From Sambucus nigra (lineage: Eukaryota > Streptophyta > Magnoliopsida > Dipsacales > Adoxaceae): 64,000 nucleotides of DNA. The position numbers and the translations under genes were made by a program. Positions 45,868 through 58,607 of the stretch are shown piece after piece. The notes beneath the pieces are model-generated. The model was not told the DNA's origin. It made no database searches and saw only the letters and a list, made by a program, of their open reading frames with translations. Position 1 is the first letter of the stretch. Each line of letters starts with the position of its first letter. The stretch spans positions 273,410,109-273,474,108 of the forward strand of contig OX422222.1 in NCBI GenBank assembly GCA_949130495.1. Direction: 5' to 3'.

Positions 45868-48800
45868 TTGAAGCTATGATCTGGAATGTTCGGGGAATTT
45901 CTAAGAAAAGTGCAATGAGGAGAATAAGTAGACTTAACAAAATCCATAGGCTACAAGTAATGGTCATTTTTGAGCCTAAGCAGGAATTGGGGAAAATTCA
46001 AAGCTTTATGATTAAATTAGGCTTTGCATCTAGCAAATCTAATATAAATAGTAAAATCTGGTGCTTTTTCAAGGAAGGGGTGGAATGGGATCTCATTTCT
46101 GATATGACGCAGTGTATAACTATGAATGTTAAGCTCAATGGTGTTGTTCAGTCTGTTCAATGTAGCTTTGTTTATGCTAGCTGCATCAGACTGGAAAGAA
46201 GAGTTTTGTGGGAGCATTTGTCAGATATATGTATTGACTCAGCTTGGATGATTTGTGGGGACTTCAACATCATAACGAATCAGGAAGATAAGGCTGGTGG
46301 TAATAATATTAATATTGGAGCTATGTTCGAGTTCATTGAGTGCCTTGAAGGAAATGGGCTAGTAGACTTGGGTTATAAAGGTTCGAAATTCACTTGGCAC
46401 AATAAGAGAAGTGGAGGGAGCAGTATTTGGTGCAGGCTTGATAGATTTTTAATGAATCAACAGTGCATAGATTGCGGAATTAAATGGGAAGTTAACCATC
46501 TCAATCGCAGTATGTCTGATCACACTCCTCTATTACTATCTGGTAACTTAATTAGTCATTAGATTTCTAGAACCTTTGTATTCCTTAAATTTTGGACTGA
46601 GAAAGAGGCCTGCATCAAAATTGTGGAAGAAACCTGGAGGGAAGTGGAGTGCTCTAATCCTATAGTAGCTATATCCCTCAAAATCAAAGCTATCAGAGGT
46701 AAACTTAGCAGGTGGAGTAAATCCTTCTATGGGGATATTTTTCAGGCGGCTAGGCATGCTGAAGACTTACTCTTGCAAGCTGAAATTACTTATGAAAATG
46801 ATCCCTCTGAGTTTAATAGAGAGGCTCTTTCCCAGGTCACTGCTTCCCATAATCATTGTCTCAAAATTGAATATGAATTCTGGTCGCAAAAAGCAAATGA
46901 GAGATGGGGTCAAGATGGGAATAGGAACACTGCCTATTTTCATAAGTGAGTTAAAAATAAGCAGAGACGTTTAGCTATTGATAAGATAAAGAAGGATGAT
47001 GGTACGTGGATATATACAAAAGAGGAGATAAAAGCTGAAGCAATTGATCATTTTTCTGCAGTTTTTCGATCAGATGAGATTGTGTATCCAGAAGGGGAAC
47101 AAGATCTGCTAAGACATATTCCAAAAACCATTACTGAAGAAATGAACAAAGCTTTGATTATGTGGCCAGGTATAGAGGGGGTGGAACAAGCGATAAAAGG
47201 TATAAGTTCTTCTAGCAGTCCAGGTGTTGATGGCTTCCCTGGGTACTTCTTTAAATTTTTTTGGGGTATTATAAAAGTTGATGTGTTGAAGGCAGTCCAT
47301 AGTTTCTTTGCAGGCTCTATCCTTCCAAAAATTTCAACAACTACCAAAATTTCTTTGATCCCAAAGACTTTAAACCCTCAATCGTTTAATGAGTTCAGAC
47401 CTATAAGCATTCAAAATTTTATCAATAAAATCTTCTCAAAGATTTTGAAAGACAGGCTTTCAAAGTTTTTGAATCAAATAATTTCTCCAGTTCAATCAGG
47501 CTTCATCAAAGGCAGGTCCATTACAGAAAATGTTTTGTTGGCTCAAGAATGTATTTCTCGTCTCCATCATAAGAATTTTGGAGGGAATATCATCCTTAAA
47601 TTGGACATGACTACGGCATATGATAGGGTCTCTTGGATGTTTCTAATAAAGATTATGCGAAGAATGGGGTTCTGCGAGATATGGTTGGATTATATATGGA
47701 GGATTATCTCTAATGCATGGTTCACTATAATGATTAATGGAGAGACTTCTGGATTTTTCAAATCTTCTAGAGGATTAAGGCAAGGGGACCCTTCATCCCC
47801 TAGTTTATTCATTATGATGGCAGATGTCCTATCCAAAAACCTTGAATTCTTGCTTACTAACTCAAATTATGTGGGGTATAAAATGCCAATTGGCAGCCCT
47901 CGATTTAATCATTTGTCTTTTGCAGATTGCATTATCATTTTTAGCTCAGGCTCTGTGAAGGAAGTGAAGAAGATTATGAGAGTGCTAAGACTATATGAGC
48001 AGGTTTCTGGTTAACTAATCAATACAAGTAAGAGCAATGTCATGGCTTCGAAGCAGATTAATCTCAGAGCTCTCAATAAAATCAAGGAAGTTTCTGGTAT
48101 GCAACTGAAGTCTGATCCTATTAAGTACTTAGGCTGTCCTATTTTCAGTGGAAGGAAAAAGAGTATTTATTTTATAGAGATGGTGCAGAATATAAAGAAT
48201 AGAATTCAAGGTTGGAAGTCTAAATGTTTGAGTCTCGGAGGTAAGGTTGTTCTCATTAACTCAGTGCTCTCTTCCATGTATCTGTATAATCTATCTGCTT
48301 TGAATCCTCCAAAAGCAATTCTCAATAAAATTTCTTCTAGTATTGCAAAATTTTTTTGGAGTAACTGCTTTGGAGAGTCTCGGCATCACTGGTGTGGCTG
48401 GGAGAAAATTGCTAAACCCATAACTGAAGGTGGGTTGGGAATCAGAAACATATATGATGTTCATTCGGCCCTGAGTATGAAATTATGGTGGAATTTTAGA
48501 CAGCAAAAATCTATTTGGGCAAAATTCATGATGGCAGCTTATTGTAGGAGTCAGCACCCTTGCTCAGCTTCTAAGAGAGGGTCAGCTCAGACTTGGAATC
48601 GTATGTGCAGTGTGAGGGACAAAGCTGAAAGCACATGATGTGGGTTATTGGAGAAGGAAATATTAATATAGCAAAGGATAACTGGGGTGTTCCTGAATGT
48701 AAATTATCAAACGTGGTAGAAGCGGGGCAGATTAAAGATTACTGGATCCAAGGTAAAATATGGGAAAAAGAGAAGTTAGAGTGGGTCTTCAACTATGAGA

Positions 48801-49928
48801 TCACTTATAAAGTGTTAAATTTTGATGAAATTATGCCTAATTCTTGTGATTCTCTGATTTGGAAACCTTCAAGCACAGGTCTCTTTAATATAACCTCTGC
48901 TTGGAACATTTGTAGGCAGTCAAGTCCATCTAGTTTGAGTTTGAAGTTTATCTGGCATAAACATCTTCCCATAAAGATGTCTATATTTATGTGGAGGATG
49001 TTGAATAATCTTCTTGCTACTGATGATAAGATAAAAGCTATTGGTTTTAGAGGGCCTTCAAAATGTTGTTGTTGTCAAAAGCCTAGAGAAGAAGATGTTG
49101 ATCATATATTTGAGGCTGGAGAATTTCCTTCTGCTATATGGGATCAAGTAACTAGAGAATATGGGATTACTAGAATAAGAGGTGGAGGTGTGCGAAATCA
49201 GCTTTTTCAATGGTGGATTCATGGGGTTAAGATAGATCATTTTGCTAGCAAAGTGGTGCCATCAATTGTATGTTGGTACCTATGGTGCTATAGAAATAAA
49301 TGTCGGTATGATGATTGCTCTCCTAGTGTGTCTTCAATTTTGGTCCTCATTAAAAATGAAATTTCCCGAAGGGCTGTTACGCGTATGGAGCATGGTAAAA
49401 AAAGATATAATGTTTATAAAATGGAATCCTCCTATATATGGCTCTTTGAAGCTAAATGTTGATGGGAGTGCTATAGGGAATCCTGGGCAGGGAGGAGGAG
49501 GTGGCGTGCTTAGGAATCAATTAGGAGATATGGTATGGGCTTTTCATCCGCATTTTGGAGTGGTGTCTAATATGGAAGCTGAAGCTTTGGCATTACTAAA
49601 AGGCCTTGAACTACTCTTAGACTTTATTGGTTATGACCTATTATTAGAAAGTGATTCAGAGGCTCTTGTGAACATCATCAATTGTCATAGAAATCCTCCT
49701 TGGAAAATAAGTTGGGTTATTCATAAAATCAGGAGCTTAATGGATTTGATGAAGATAAAACTTGTTCATGTTTATAGAGAGGCGAATAAAGTGGCTGATT
49801 TTCTCGCCAAGCTAGGAGCATCTGAGAAGAAGGACTGCTTTTCTCTAGTCTTAAATGATTTCCCAAAGCATCTCAAAGGTCTTATAGTAGTGGATAAATG
49901 GAGCCTCCCATCCATCAGACATGTATAG
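45864..49928 (+). pseudogene. LINE ORF2: endonuclease, reverse transcriptase, zf-RVT and RNase H
   Basis: The ORF2 polyprotein nicks target DNA and reverse transcribes LINE RNA. The endonuclease domain (45864-46560) shows MIWNVRGI, IFEPKQE, CGDFNIIT, FTWHN, RLDRFL and SDHTPLLL. RT (about 47080-48040) has FRPISIQNFINKIFSKIL, SGFIKGRSITENVLLAQE, LKLDMTTAYDRVSW, GLRQGDPSSPSLFIMMAD and then FADC where the catalytic FADD is expected. The zf-RVT region follows a frameshift near 48633 (FNITSAWNICRQ...FIWHKHLPIKMSIFMWRML...CCCCQKPREEDVDHIF). A final RNase H domain, after a second shift near 49380, has LNVDGSAIGNPG, NMEAEALALLKGL, ESDSEALV and EANKVADFLAKLG. In-frame stops at 46560, 46947 and 48012. 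Confidence 0.93.
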
Positions 49929-50137
49929 TGGTCATTGGTGTTCTATTTTGTCAGTAGGTGGTATTAGTATATTTCTAATTTGCTCCCTATTTTATGGCTC
50001 TGTAAGGGATCTAGTCTATAAAGATCCTCATTTATGTTTCCTTATCAAGTTCTCTGTGTTCTTTGGATGTAAGCCATTTAGAAGAGGCAAGGTCTTCTAA
50101 ATATTGCAAATAAAACTTTTAAAGTTAAAAAAAAAAA
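49929..50137 (+). other. 3' UTR and A tail of the LINE
   Basis: AAATAAAAC near 50109 may be the poly(A) signal. The sequence ends in an A run (50127-50137) next to the target duplication. Confidence 0.75.
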
Positions 50138-50149
50138 ATTAGGAAGTCA
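50138..50149. repeat. right target-site duplication of the LINE
   Basis: ATTAGGAAGTCA, identical to 44331-44342. Confidence 0.93.
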
Positions 50150-52300
50150 CTAAAGCATACATGCTATGGGAAAATTATGGGTGATGAAATCTTATCAGTT
50201 CCTTGATGAAAATTACATTAGGTTATGCTTGGTATCCTTAAGGAAATAGTTAAGTTTGGGGTTATGGATTTCTAGTGTTTTAATGAAGGTTGTATTGAGG
50301 GTCATGTGATGATCTCAGGTTAGTGGTCAAGTTCAAAGGAGTCGAACTGTGTAGTCTTTAGTGATGTCATTCTAATTGGCATAAAAAAATGATGTAACCT
50401 TCAAAGGGAATATGTAAATTAGGGCCACGATTGGATGCAGTGTTTGTTTGTCATAAGGTTATTGGTGAGGAAGGTGTCTTACTTGACTGCGACGAGTACT
50501 AGGAAATGCATTAGAGACTTGGATTAATGATGTCATGATTGAGATCTTGTGAATAGCAGTCTAGATGGGATATCAAGGTATGATTAGGTTATTGGTATAA
50601 GATCAAATAACCCTATCAAGGAAAGGACTAGCTCTTGGCACATTTTTAAAGCATGTACAGATTAGGGGATGTAGACCTGTATTGCACTTGCTATCCTTAT
50701 AGTTCTAATGACGACCAGTGTGGTCGTCACGTCGATTTAGTTTGGATAGAATTTGGAGATGGGCACAGTGATGACCTTGTGTCATTGGTGGTTGTAATAA
50801 GGTGAGTGTTTCACCTAGATGGGCATTGCCTAAGGAGACGTTTGGGATACGACCACCGTACGATAAGGTAAGAGGTGGCTTAGGTATCTTATGTTAGTAA
50901 CGATATCACTTTGACTAAAACTAATGGACAAGTTTGGCGTTGATAAAGGTGTTTCAAATTCTTTTATCGGAGTGGTTCATGTTTGTCAAGTATGAAAGGA
51001 ATAAGACTTATTCCTAAGGAGGGATGTTCAGTGTTTGACTTCCTAAAGGTCAATATTTCGTGTTTTATGTTCTTCTAGTAATGATGAATGGTTCGTGGTC
51101 CAATTCATTTAGACTGGTGATTCAAGATAGGGTGTAATTCTAGGTTAGGATCCAATGAGGACATATAGGAGGAGTCATAGACTTCAAAGCGTACGGAATA
51201 GGTCTGTACTTTTTGAACCATAGTCCATTGCATGAGGATGTAATTATGTGAAATGATTGTTCGTTCATTCTGATTCGTTGTGTTCTCTAAGTTTTGGTAG
51301 TCAAGGATTTTGTTCCCTCAATTGCAGTAGCCTAGGATTATGTCATGTTATGGCATGGTTTGGATAAGTACGATTGCGATTAGGCCTGGCATGATCAATG
51401 CAGCTCGGTAACTGGGTGCACCCTTGTTTCAAGTATCCTTATCTTTTGCACAAGTTTCATGTACATGTGGTTGCACGTTCTACTGTACGATTTTCTCATA
51501 GTATCTGATTTCCTTAGGATTAGAGATATTTATGATTGGATGGCATGGCGAATAGCGGATCTAGTAGTAAAGTGTGGGTTATGATTTGAAGATATCGTGA
51601 AGTGTTAGAAGTCGAGGAAACATATCATGTAATGTTATTTCTCCGTAGTGAGTGGGTTGGTATAATACTCGGGTGTGTGTTCCATAATTGAATTCCTAGA
51701 GTGATCCTAGGTTCATAAAAGGATCTTGTGGAAAGTATTAGTTAAACACATAATTTATGACTTAGTTGGTATGTTTCTCCTCACAGTGAGTGGCTGGGGA
51801 TGCGAGATTAGTATCAAGTTTAAGTGAATTTTTGTGGTCAGGAAAACTCGATAATTCTAAGAGACTCGGGATATATAGTCCTACGAATTGAAATAATTTT
51901 CGATACTGGATTGGGTGTTATTTGTATGTCATTTTGATCCTGGGAGAGCATCGATAACTAAAGAGTGTTGCCCTGGTAGATGTGTCGATATGCCTTAGGT
52001 GTTAGTAAAAAAGTCTTGGGAATTGATTGAGTGTGACCATCGGGTAAGTGGAGACTCGAGGACTATTATATAACTTTAATGGCCAACCTGATGGTGAGCG
52101 TTAGAATATGTTATATTTCAAGCTCTTTGGTGATAACCACTTTTGAAAGGACATATGGTGATTTCCTAGTGATTTGAGGATTTCGATAATCTAGACTTGA
52201 AGGACCCCTATGACCTAAAGTGAGAATTGATAACCTTTATGAATTCTAGGAGTTGATCGATTAATAATTTCAGGGATGAAATTCCCTAATAAAGGAAGAA
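50150..52300 (+). other. probable degenerate interior of element E
   Basis: 2.1 kb without any long open frame on either strand. The last bases, TTTCAGGGATGAAATTCCCT then AATAAAGGAAGAA, are a weak form of the GACGAAATTCC..GGGGA context that ends gypsy chromovirus interiors just before the LTR. No domain can be read. Confidence 0.4.
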
Positions 52301-54025
52301 TGTAACACCCTCCCCCGTGTAATTTGATGAGTTGGTATGGTCCAATTTAGCTTTGAACTTTGTAAGTTAAACCATGCGCTAAATTTGGATGCTTTTGAGG
52401 CTTTGGTGCAATTAAATGCGCTTACAATGGCCTTAATTTTAATTTGGAAAACTTAGGGTCATTCAAACAAGACCCTTGGTCATTCGAACGAGATCCCAAT
52501 CTTGTTGGAATGATGCTTCAAACGACCTTCCAACCACATATACCTATTTGAAAAATTCACTCTTACTAGAAATTTGTTCGAAGTACCTGTGATTAATATA
52601 GTGTACTCGTTGAAATGAGATCCTATCTTGCTCGAACGAGACTGCAAAAATCAGAATTTTTTGATTCAAAAAATTCCATCAAAATCTAGGCCCTAGGATC
52701 ATTTAAGCTGTCAAGATCCCATCAAAACATATCAATTAGAGATTTGAGGTTTTGATCATTTTAGGAATTTTTCCCTTAAGGGTTTTGGGATATATATAGG
52801 AGGTTTAAGCCATTTTTACCCCATTTCAATTAGATTTTCTCTCTCTTTAGTTCTTAAGAGCTCCTCCACCACCATCTACCACCCTAGAACCCCCATATTT
52901 TAACCCTTTCCACCATATTTAAACCTAAAAAATCCACTTTCACCACATGTTAGGCAAGATATAAATTTATGGAGATGTTGTTGGGGATTTTTGGAGAAGA
53001 AAATAATAAGAAGAAACAATGGAGTTTGAAGGGGGGTTTATGGAGATTTCAAGGAGCAAGCTTAACAACCTATTTAAGGCCACCTTAGGAGGTGGGAGGT
53101 TGCTATCATCTTTTCCTCTTCCATCTATTTTTGGAACTTCTTTGAGGTGAGAAACTCTACTCTTTAAGTTTAAGAAATCTATTTCTCTCGTATTTATTTT
53201 TTATATAGAGTCTGAAGAGTAGAACATATGCATGTTTCAAGATAGCTCTTTTCTCAAGTTTTTTGTATAATGGTTTACAAGTGATCTTCAAAGATTTTGA
53301 GAAAATGATATATTTTCAAGAAAACTTGGTGTTAAACATTTTATAAAATAAAATGTTTTAAAATAATATTCATCTTGTTGAGATATTTTATCGACAAAGT
53401 TCTTGAAGTTTTCAAGTAAAATAGAATTTTATGAATTAGACATTTATTCTAGTTTAGAAGAATAAAAATGTCTTTCAGTCTTCAAAAGCATGTTTTTGCA
53501 AATATTATGAAGTTTCTTGAACAAACCATGTGTTAAACTCATTTTCTTGGATTTTTGGATTTAAAAATTTGTAGTAATTTAGCAATGAGAATATATAAAC
53601 AAGTATAGTTAAGGTTTTAATGAGTTTTAACATGAAATTAAGAAAATAGAAATTTCAGCCCTTAAAGTGAGCCAATAAGTGTGGAAAATATAATAAATGT
53701 ATGTTTTCAAGACTACATATGATGACAATGGAAAATGATATTTTTTTTTGTAAGGAGGCTTTATAATGTCAAATGATCTCTTGATAAAGAATGTAATGAG
53801 ATAAAGAGAATTTGAACTTTAAAAATGTGTTAATTCCAAAGTGTACATTAAGTGTTAATGAGTGAAAACATTCAAGAAGTTGGTACGTATAACATAATAA
53901 TGTTTTGGGAAAATAAAACTTGTAAAAATTGAGTAAAGGACAAGTTTCAAAACACATGAGTAAAATGATAATTTTACATAAAGTAAAATATTTTTATGAA
54001 ATAAAAATATTGGAAGTGGCGTTAC
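52301..54025 (+). repeat. 3' (or solo) LTR of element E, gypsy type
   Basis: It begins TGTAACACCC after a purine-rich tract. A TATA-like GATATATATAGGAGG lies near 52790. A plausible end is GGCGTTACA at 54025. A matching 5' copy is not found to the left, so the right boundary is an inference from terminal symmetry. Confidence 0.5.
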
Positions 54026-54390
54026 ACAAAATAATCCTAAATGGGAGTGAGTTTCGTGATTAAATCAACATTAAAATGAAAAGGAAAAGAAATGGTGATT
54101 TTTCAAAGTGTAACACAAATATGGGGAAGTTGTCCCCGAATTTTGGCTTCGGTCAGTAAAAATAGAATAATGTGGAAAAAAAATAATAAGACACATGATA
54201 AAAGAAATTCGAAAGAATTGAAAAAAAATTGAGAAGGGCCTGGAGCGCTCAGAGCCCAAGAGTAAAAGATCCAATCACTGGATACAGCATATGGAAGCTT
54301 AGCCGGAGATGTGGAACCCTTGAAAGTACACGGTTATGTAGCTATGGCCATCCCTCCATTTTTCTCCATCTGTGGGTCGGTGTTCGCACA
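54026..54390. other. unassigned sequence between elements E and C
   Basis: AT-rich, no gene. It is bordered on the right by the LTR of element C. Confidence 0.35.
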
Positions 54391-55478
54391 TGCAGTGAAG
54401 AGAGAGAGAGAGGGAGAGAGAGAGAGAGATAAGTCTCCCACCCTTTCTAGGGACGCTTCGATCGTCATCAATATGGGGTGATGTAAAGAGATAGCGTCGA
54501 CAACTTATTTTGCACGAAATAGGAAAAATAACTTGTTGACGCCGCGAGAGAATGATATCAAAGACAAACTAATGCTTGCGAAACCAATTAGTTCATAGGT
54601 TCGGGGATAATGTTACAGAATGGGAAGGTGTTAGGCACCCATCTGGCCCTTTCAGTCTCTCATAGGCTTATGTAACTATTCTCCTTAATTTCTTCGTGAA
54701 GTGTGTGTGCGTGTATATATAAGTGAATATCGAAATCGCTCAACTCTCATCATGGGAAAAGACGGAAAGAGGTCATACATAGGAGTGTTCCCAAAATAGT
54801 AATTCAAAAAATTATTTGTGTGCTTATCGAGATATTGATCATTATGGTGAAATGATTATATATGCATTGGATAAAGCGTGAATAAGAATCATAAATACAA
54901 TATATGAAAAAAAAATGCAAGGAGGACTTGAGTCTCGAATTTTGGCCTGAGACGCCTACGTAGCCTAAAAAGGAATCAAAATACATATAGTTCACATGAA
55001 ATACGAGGGTGTGGTTTATTCCATAAATCCAACCGGGGATTTTATTTAGATGTGTGCGTATGTGTTTGTAAAAGGATATTTTATTTTGAGAAAATGTGAT
55101 GAAGAATCCCATTTGGAATTTATGAGTAAAACCCTATGACTAATACTACTAATAAAGGATTGGATATTAGTATGTGTATGATTTAAAGTAAAAGATAAAT
55201 TAAGAATTTATATAACTAATGCAAAATAAAGAAATTTAAAAAGAGAGAAGATTGTTTGGACCTTCTTTGGAGACTTGGAGATTGATCTTGATTGCTGATA
55301 AGCTTCCTCGCAAATGGTCGAGTAATGTCGGGGTATTTTTCTAAATTGGGTGTGAAAGTGATGGAAATGAAAGGTGGAGAAGGGTTCTAAACAAATAAAC
55401 TTCTTTGACTTCATAAGAATGTTATGGAGATAACTGAAGTTGATATTTCTTAGGTGCCTTTCAAAGTGAGATCATGCT

Positions 55479-55490
55479 CTATTTATATAG
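55479..55490 (-). promoter_or_regulatory. TATA box of the element C LTR
   Basis: CTATATAAATAG on the minus strand, matching TATAAATA at 2908 and 39062. Confidence 0.6.
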
Positions 55491-55576
55491 GGTCAGAGGA
55501 CTATCGATCTTCATTGTCCTGTCCTAACTATTAGCAGGTAACCATAGATACACTACCGATACACAGGGAAATGGAC

Positions 55577-55590
55577 CTGCCAATTGGCAG
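55577..55590 (-). promoter_or_regulatory. palindrome CTGCCAATTGGCAG in the element C LTR
   Basis: Perfect 14-bp palindrome about 90 bp upstream of the TATA box. The first LTR of element A has CTGTCAATTGACAG at the equivalent place, also perfect, with one change in each arm. Confidence 0.55.
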
Positions 55591-56369
55591 TCTCGAACAG
55601 ATTTTTTGAAAAAATAGTCGTAAAATGAAATCCGTAAGTCCAAACCGTGCATGGGGCATACCATTGGAACTATTATTCAGAGGCATTTTAGAAGCCGTGG
55701 GATCGATCCAGGGTCCAGGTGTTAACTTTGGATCAAATAGGTCTTGCAAGCGCCCATCGGTCCTTTGGATCAAAGATTGTTGGACGATAATGGGTTGTTC
55801 GTCCAAATCATAAGTCTGAATCGCGCATGGGGGTGACCATTGGAAAGGTTATGAAAGGAACTTCCATGTTTCAAGGATATTCGTTCGATTCAAAGAGTGG
55901 ACATTGGTCAAACGAGGCCCGAAAGGGCCCCGCCACCTTTCGAAGTAAATTGGGTCATTCGTCCGTACCGTAAGTCTTATTCATGCACGGGGCGGACTGT
56001 TAGAAAAGGTATTCAGTACCCTTCAAAGATTCATTCAGTCTCATTTAAGTTAAAAAGTTTACTTTGGTCAAATAGAGCCTGGAAGTGCTCGATGGCCTTC
56101 GAATCAATTTTTTAGGGAAAATGAATCATTCGTCTAAACCGTTATGTCATTTCGTGCATGGGATGGACTATTGGAAAGGGAATTCAGAGCCCTTCACAGA
56201 TTCATTAGGCTTTTACTCTAATAATAAAGTTGACCAGAGTTAAACGAGGCTCGAGAGAATTCGATGGCCTTTAGATCCATACTCAGAGTATAACCTAGGG
56301 TTATGGTAGATGGGGAGGTTCTACGGACCTAAGGAGAGACTTAGATAGTCCTAGAATATGGTGTCTACA

Positions 56370-56384
56370 TAGCCCCTCGATTGG
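56370..56384 (-). other. polypurine tract of element C
   Basis: CAATCGAGGGGCTA on the minus strand immediately before the LTR. The same tract precedes the 3' LTR of element A (about 37803-37815). Confidence 0.7.
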
Positions 56385-56479
56385 TGTGATTTGGAAAAAA
56401 GTGAAAGTAATCGAATAGACACCACGTGAATATTTTAGGAAAGAGGTCAATTCTTGGTACCAAAGGGACAAGGATGACT

Positions 56480-56990
56480 GTTTCAGAGGGTCGAAGTCGA
56501 TTATGAGGCCCTAAGGTTGAGGGGAATGATTCTTCGAACTTAAGGGATGAGGATGACCATTGAAGAAGGCCGAGGTCAATTCTGATGACCTAAAGTTGGG
56601 GTAACTAATTTTACGGGCCGAGGTCAATTATGAGGACCTAATATAGGGGAGACCAATTTTACTGGTTGAGGTCAATTCTGAGGACCTAAAGCTAGGATGA
56701 CTAATTTTTTGGGTCGAGGTCAATTCTGAGAACCTGAAGTAAGGGCGACCAATTCTGCGGGCCGAGGTTAATTCTGCGGACCTGAAGTAAGGGCGAACAA
56801 TTCGACGGGTCAAGGTCAATTCGAAGGACCTACAGTTAAGGCGACCAATGTTATGAGCCAAGGTCAATTCTGAGGACCTATAGTTGGGGCGACCAATTCT
56901 GTGAGTCGAGGCCAATTTTATGGACCTAAAGTCGTGGCGACCAATTTTGCGGGTGAAGGTGAATTATGAGGACCTAAAGTTGTAATGTGG
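56480..56990 (-). repeat. 48-bp tandem repeats of element C
   Basis: About ten units of 48 bp built on GACCAATTCTGCGGGCCGAG and GTCAATTCTGAGGACCTAAA. Because 48 is a multiple of three, an open frame runs through on the minus strand (56628-56915) with a 16-residue period. I consider it a by-product. Confidence 0.9.
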
Positions 56991-56999
56991 GGGTTGGAT

Positions 57000-57540
57000 C
57001 TCCAGGGAGTCTTTAATATATCTTCAGAGGTTTGGATGCAATTGTGGTTCCACTAGGGAATGTATTTCTCGGAGAATTCACTGGGGAGAGATATTTGACT
57101 ATGTCTTTTAGCTCCACTGGGGAAGTTGGATTTGAAAGTTTCGCTAAGGAAACTTTTGATGACTTGAGGTTTTGGGATTCCACTGGAGAATTATAGTGGA
57201 CTCTGGGTCATAGGCGCGCTATTTTAAGGGTTCCGTATTGGGGATAAGAATGTAGTTTTAATCTGGCTGAGGATTTTGAGCGCATGAAAATATAGTTTTC
57301 TTGGTGAAAAATGTTCTAATGTTTATTCGACAATTATAAGAATTTTTCGAAGAATTTTTACAATTTTCTAGCCTTTTTTGGGATTTTTTGTAGGAAATTT
57401 CAGGGTACTGTCGATCGGTGGATGGAAGAGGTTATTGTTAGGCAATGGCATGATCTTCTGGGCTATCATGGGAAGGGGAAGAGGCAGGTGTCGATCGATG
57501 AGTGGTACGGGACTGTTGATCGACATACCCCTCGGCCTCC
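57000..57540 (+). promoter_or_regulatory. 5' flank of the antisense PMD gene of element C
   Basis: Three palindrome-related motifs, CTGTCGATCGGTGG (about 57408), GGTGTCGATCGATGAG (57487) and CTGTTGATCGACA (57513), lie 20-130 bp before a TATA box. The first half of the segment shares TCCACTGGGGAA-type words with element A 26815-27140. Confidence 0.45.
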
Positions 57541-57548
57541 TATAAAAA
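57541..57548 (+). promoter_or_regulatory. TATA box of the antisense PMD gene
   Basis: CTCCTATAAAAACGG about 100 bp upstream of the first ATG of the PMD frame (57649). Confidence 0.5.
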
Positions 57549-57852
57549 CGGTGAGTTCTCTTCACATTTCACAGCTCCTAGCATCAAATCTTTTTCCTTT
57601 TCTTGCTAAGATCTATTTGTAAGGTTTTTCCTTCTTCAAGTCTTAAAAATGGTGGATTTTTTTAGTCGCAAGACCCACATGGCGTGGTTGGGTGCCAATG
57701 ATTGGGAAAGCCTAGAGTGGTGAGATAGGGTACCCCTGGCATTGGGTAGCAAAAAGTTCTTCGAGTTTTTCAAGCCAGTTTCTAAGGATCTCTTTCTGTT
57801 GTGCGAGCCCTCACATCACCAGTCATCTATGGTGAGGAATCCTAGTGGCTAT

Positions 57853-57952
57853 GTAATTATTTAATGAGCTTTGGCATTCTCTTCCCCTTTTTTCTTCGTT
57901 TTGTTTTCTTGAGTTGACAAAAGATTTCTTTATTGACTTTTTGCTTTGGCAG
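57853..57952 (+). other. GT-AG intron 1 in the antisense PMD gene
   Basis: CTAT|GTAATTATT ... TTTGCTTTGGCAG|ACTG, 100 bp, T-rich before the acceptor. Splicing keeps the reading frame across the junction. Confidence 0.65.
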
Positions 57953-58607
57953 ACTGACATAGATTCTACGAGCTTTTGTTCTTGGGGGACAATGGTATTT
58001 AAGGATGTGTGGGAGCATCTTCTGGCGGTGGTTCACTGGGTAGTTTCCTCTATGGGTTTTGGTCGCCCGGTATCTACTTTAGACGAGACACCGAGCTCTA
58101 CAGCTATTTTGTGTACGCTAAGGAAGAGGTGGTGGGACACTACCCAAAACATTCATTTGGTATTTGGAGAGATGATGGTGGCTCCCATCGACATCCATCA
58201 TATACTAGGGATTGACTTTGAGGGCATACAAATTGTGGTGGTTTGATCTTTGAGGGTGAAACCTAAGGCGATTGAGGTTGCGCTGGGAGACGTGAGGATG
58301 ATAGTCTTTGGTGATTCGATCCTCATTTCTTCTCTTCTAGAGATGCTGTTGAGATGCAAGATCGACGAGACAGATGGGCTGCAGGTACGACATATGGCCT
58401 ATTTATTCATGCTTCTTTTGTTGGTGGTTTCTTGGTGGTGTCGAGTGGCAATGTCATCCACTTACGATTTTTACTGTTTTTGAGGGTATTTTTGAGCATC
58501 CCTCTTATAATTAGGGGAGCCTGACCTTGACGACCCTTTATTTTTCTCGGGACGCTTTTAGTTGGTGCTTCCGGTAGACCTTTACCGAGGCCACGTACCT
58601 TCTGGAG

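Larger units (their letters stand above)
44343..50137 (+). mobile_element. full-length plant L1-type LINE, inactive
   Basis: The 12-bp target duplication ATTAGGAAGTCA is at 44331-44342 and 50138-50149, and a short A tail precedes the right copy. ORF1 (44413-45867) and ORF2 (45864-49928) overlap by four bases (ATGA). Full 5' length, the A tail and the matching duplication show retrotransposition by target-primed reverse transcription. ORF1 has two stops. ORF2 has three in-frame stops, two frameshifts and a mutated RT active site, so it cannot move autonomously. Confidence 0.95.
54391..56369 (-). repeat. 3' LTR of element C
   Basis: On the minus strand it begins TGTAGACACCATATTCTAGG. It contains the ~165-bp subrepeats, the perfect palindrome CTGCCAATTGGCAG (55577-55590), CTATATAAATAG (about 55479-55490), and GATCGAAGCGTCCCTAG near the end. 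A CT microsatellite (about 54400-54430) lies just inside the CA end. It is about 1.98 kb. Confidence 0.82.

Noticed and set aside
56628..56915. Open frame encoding a 16-residue repeat protein
   Set aside because: It is the 48-bp tandem repeat read in one frame. It has no start context, and the copy in element A does not keep the frame clearly.
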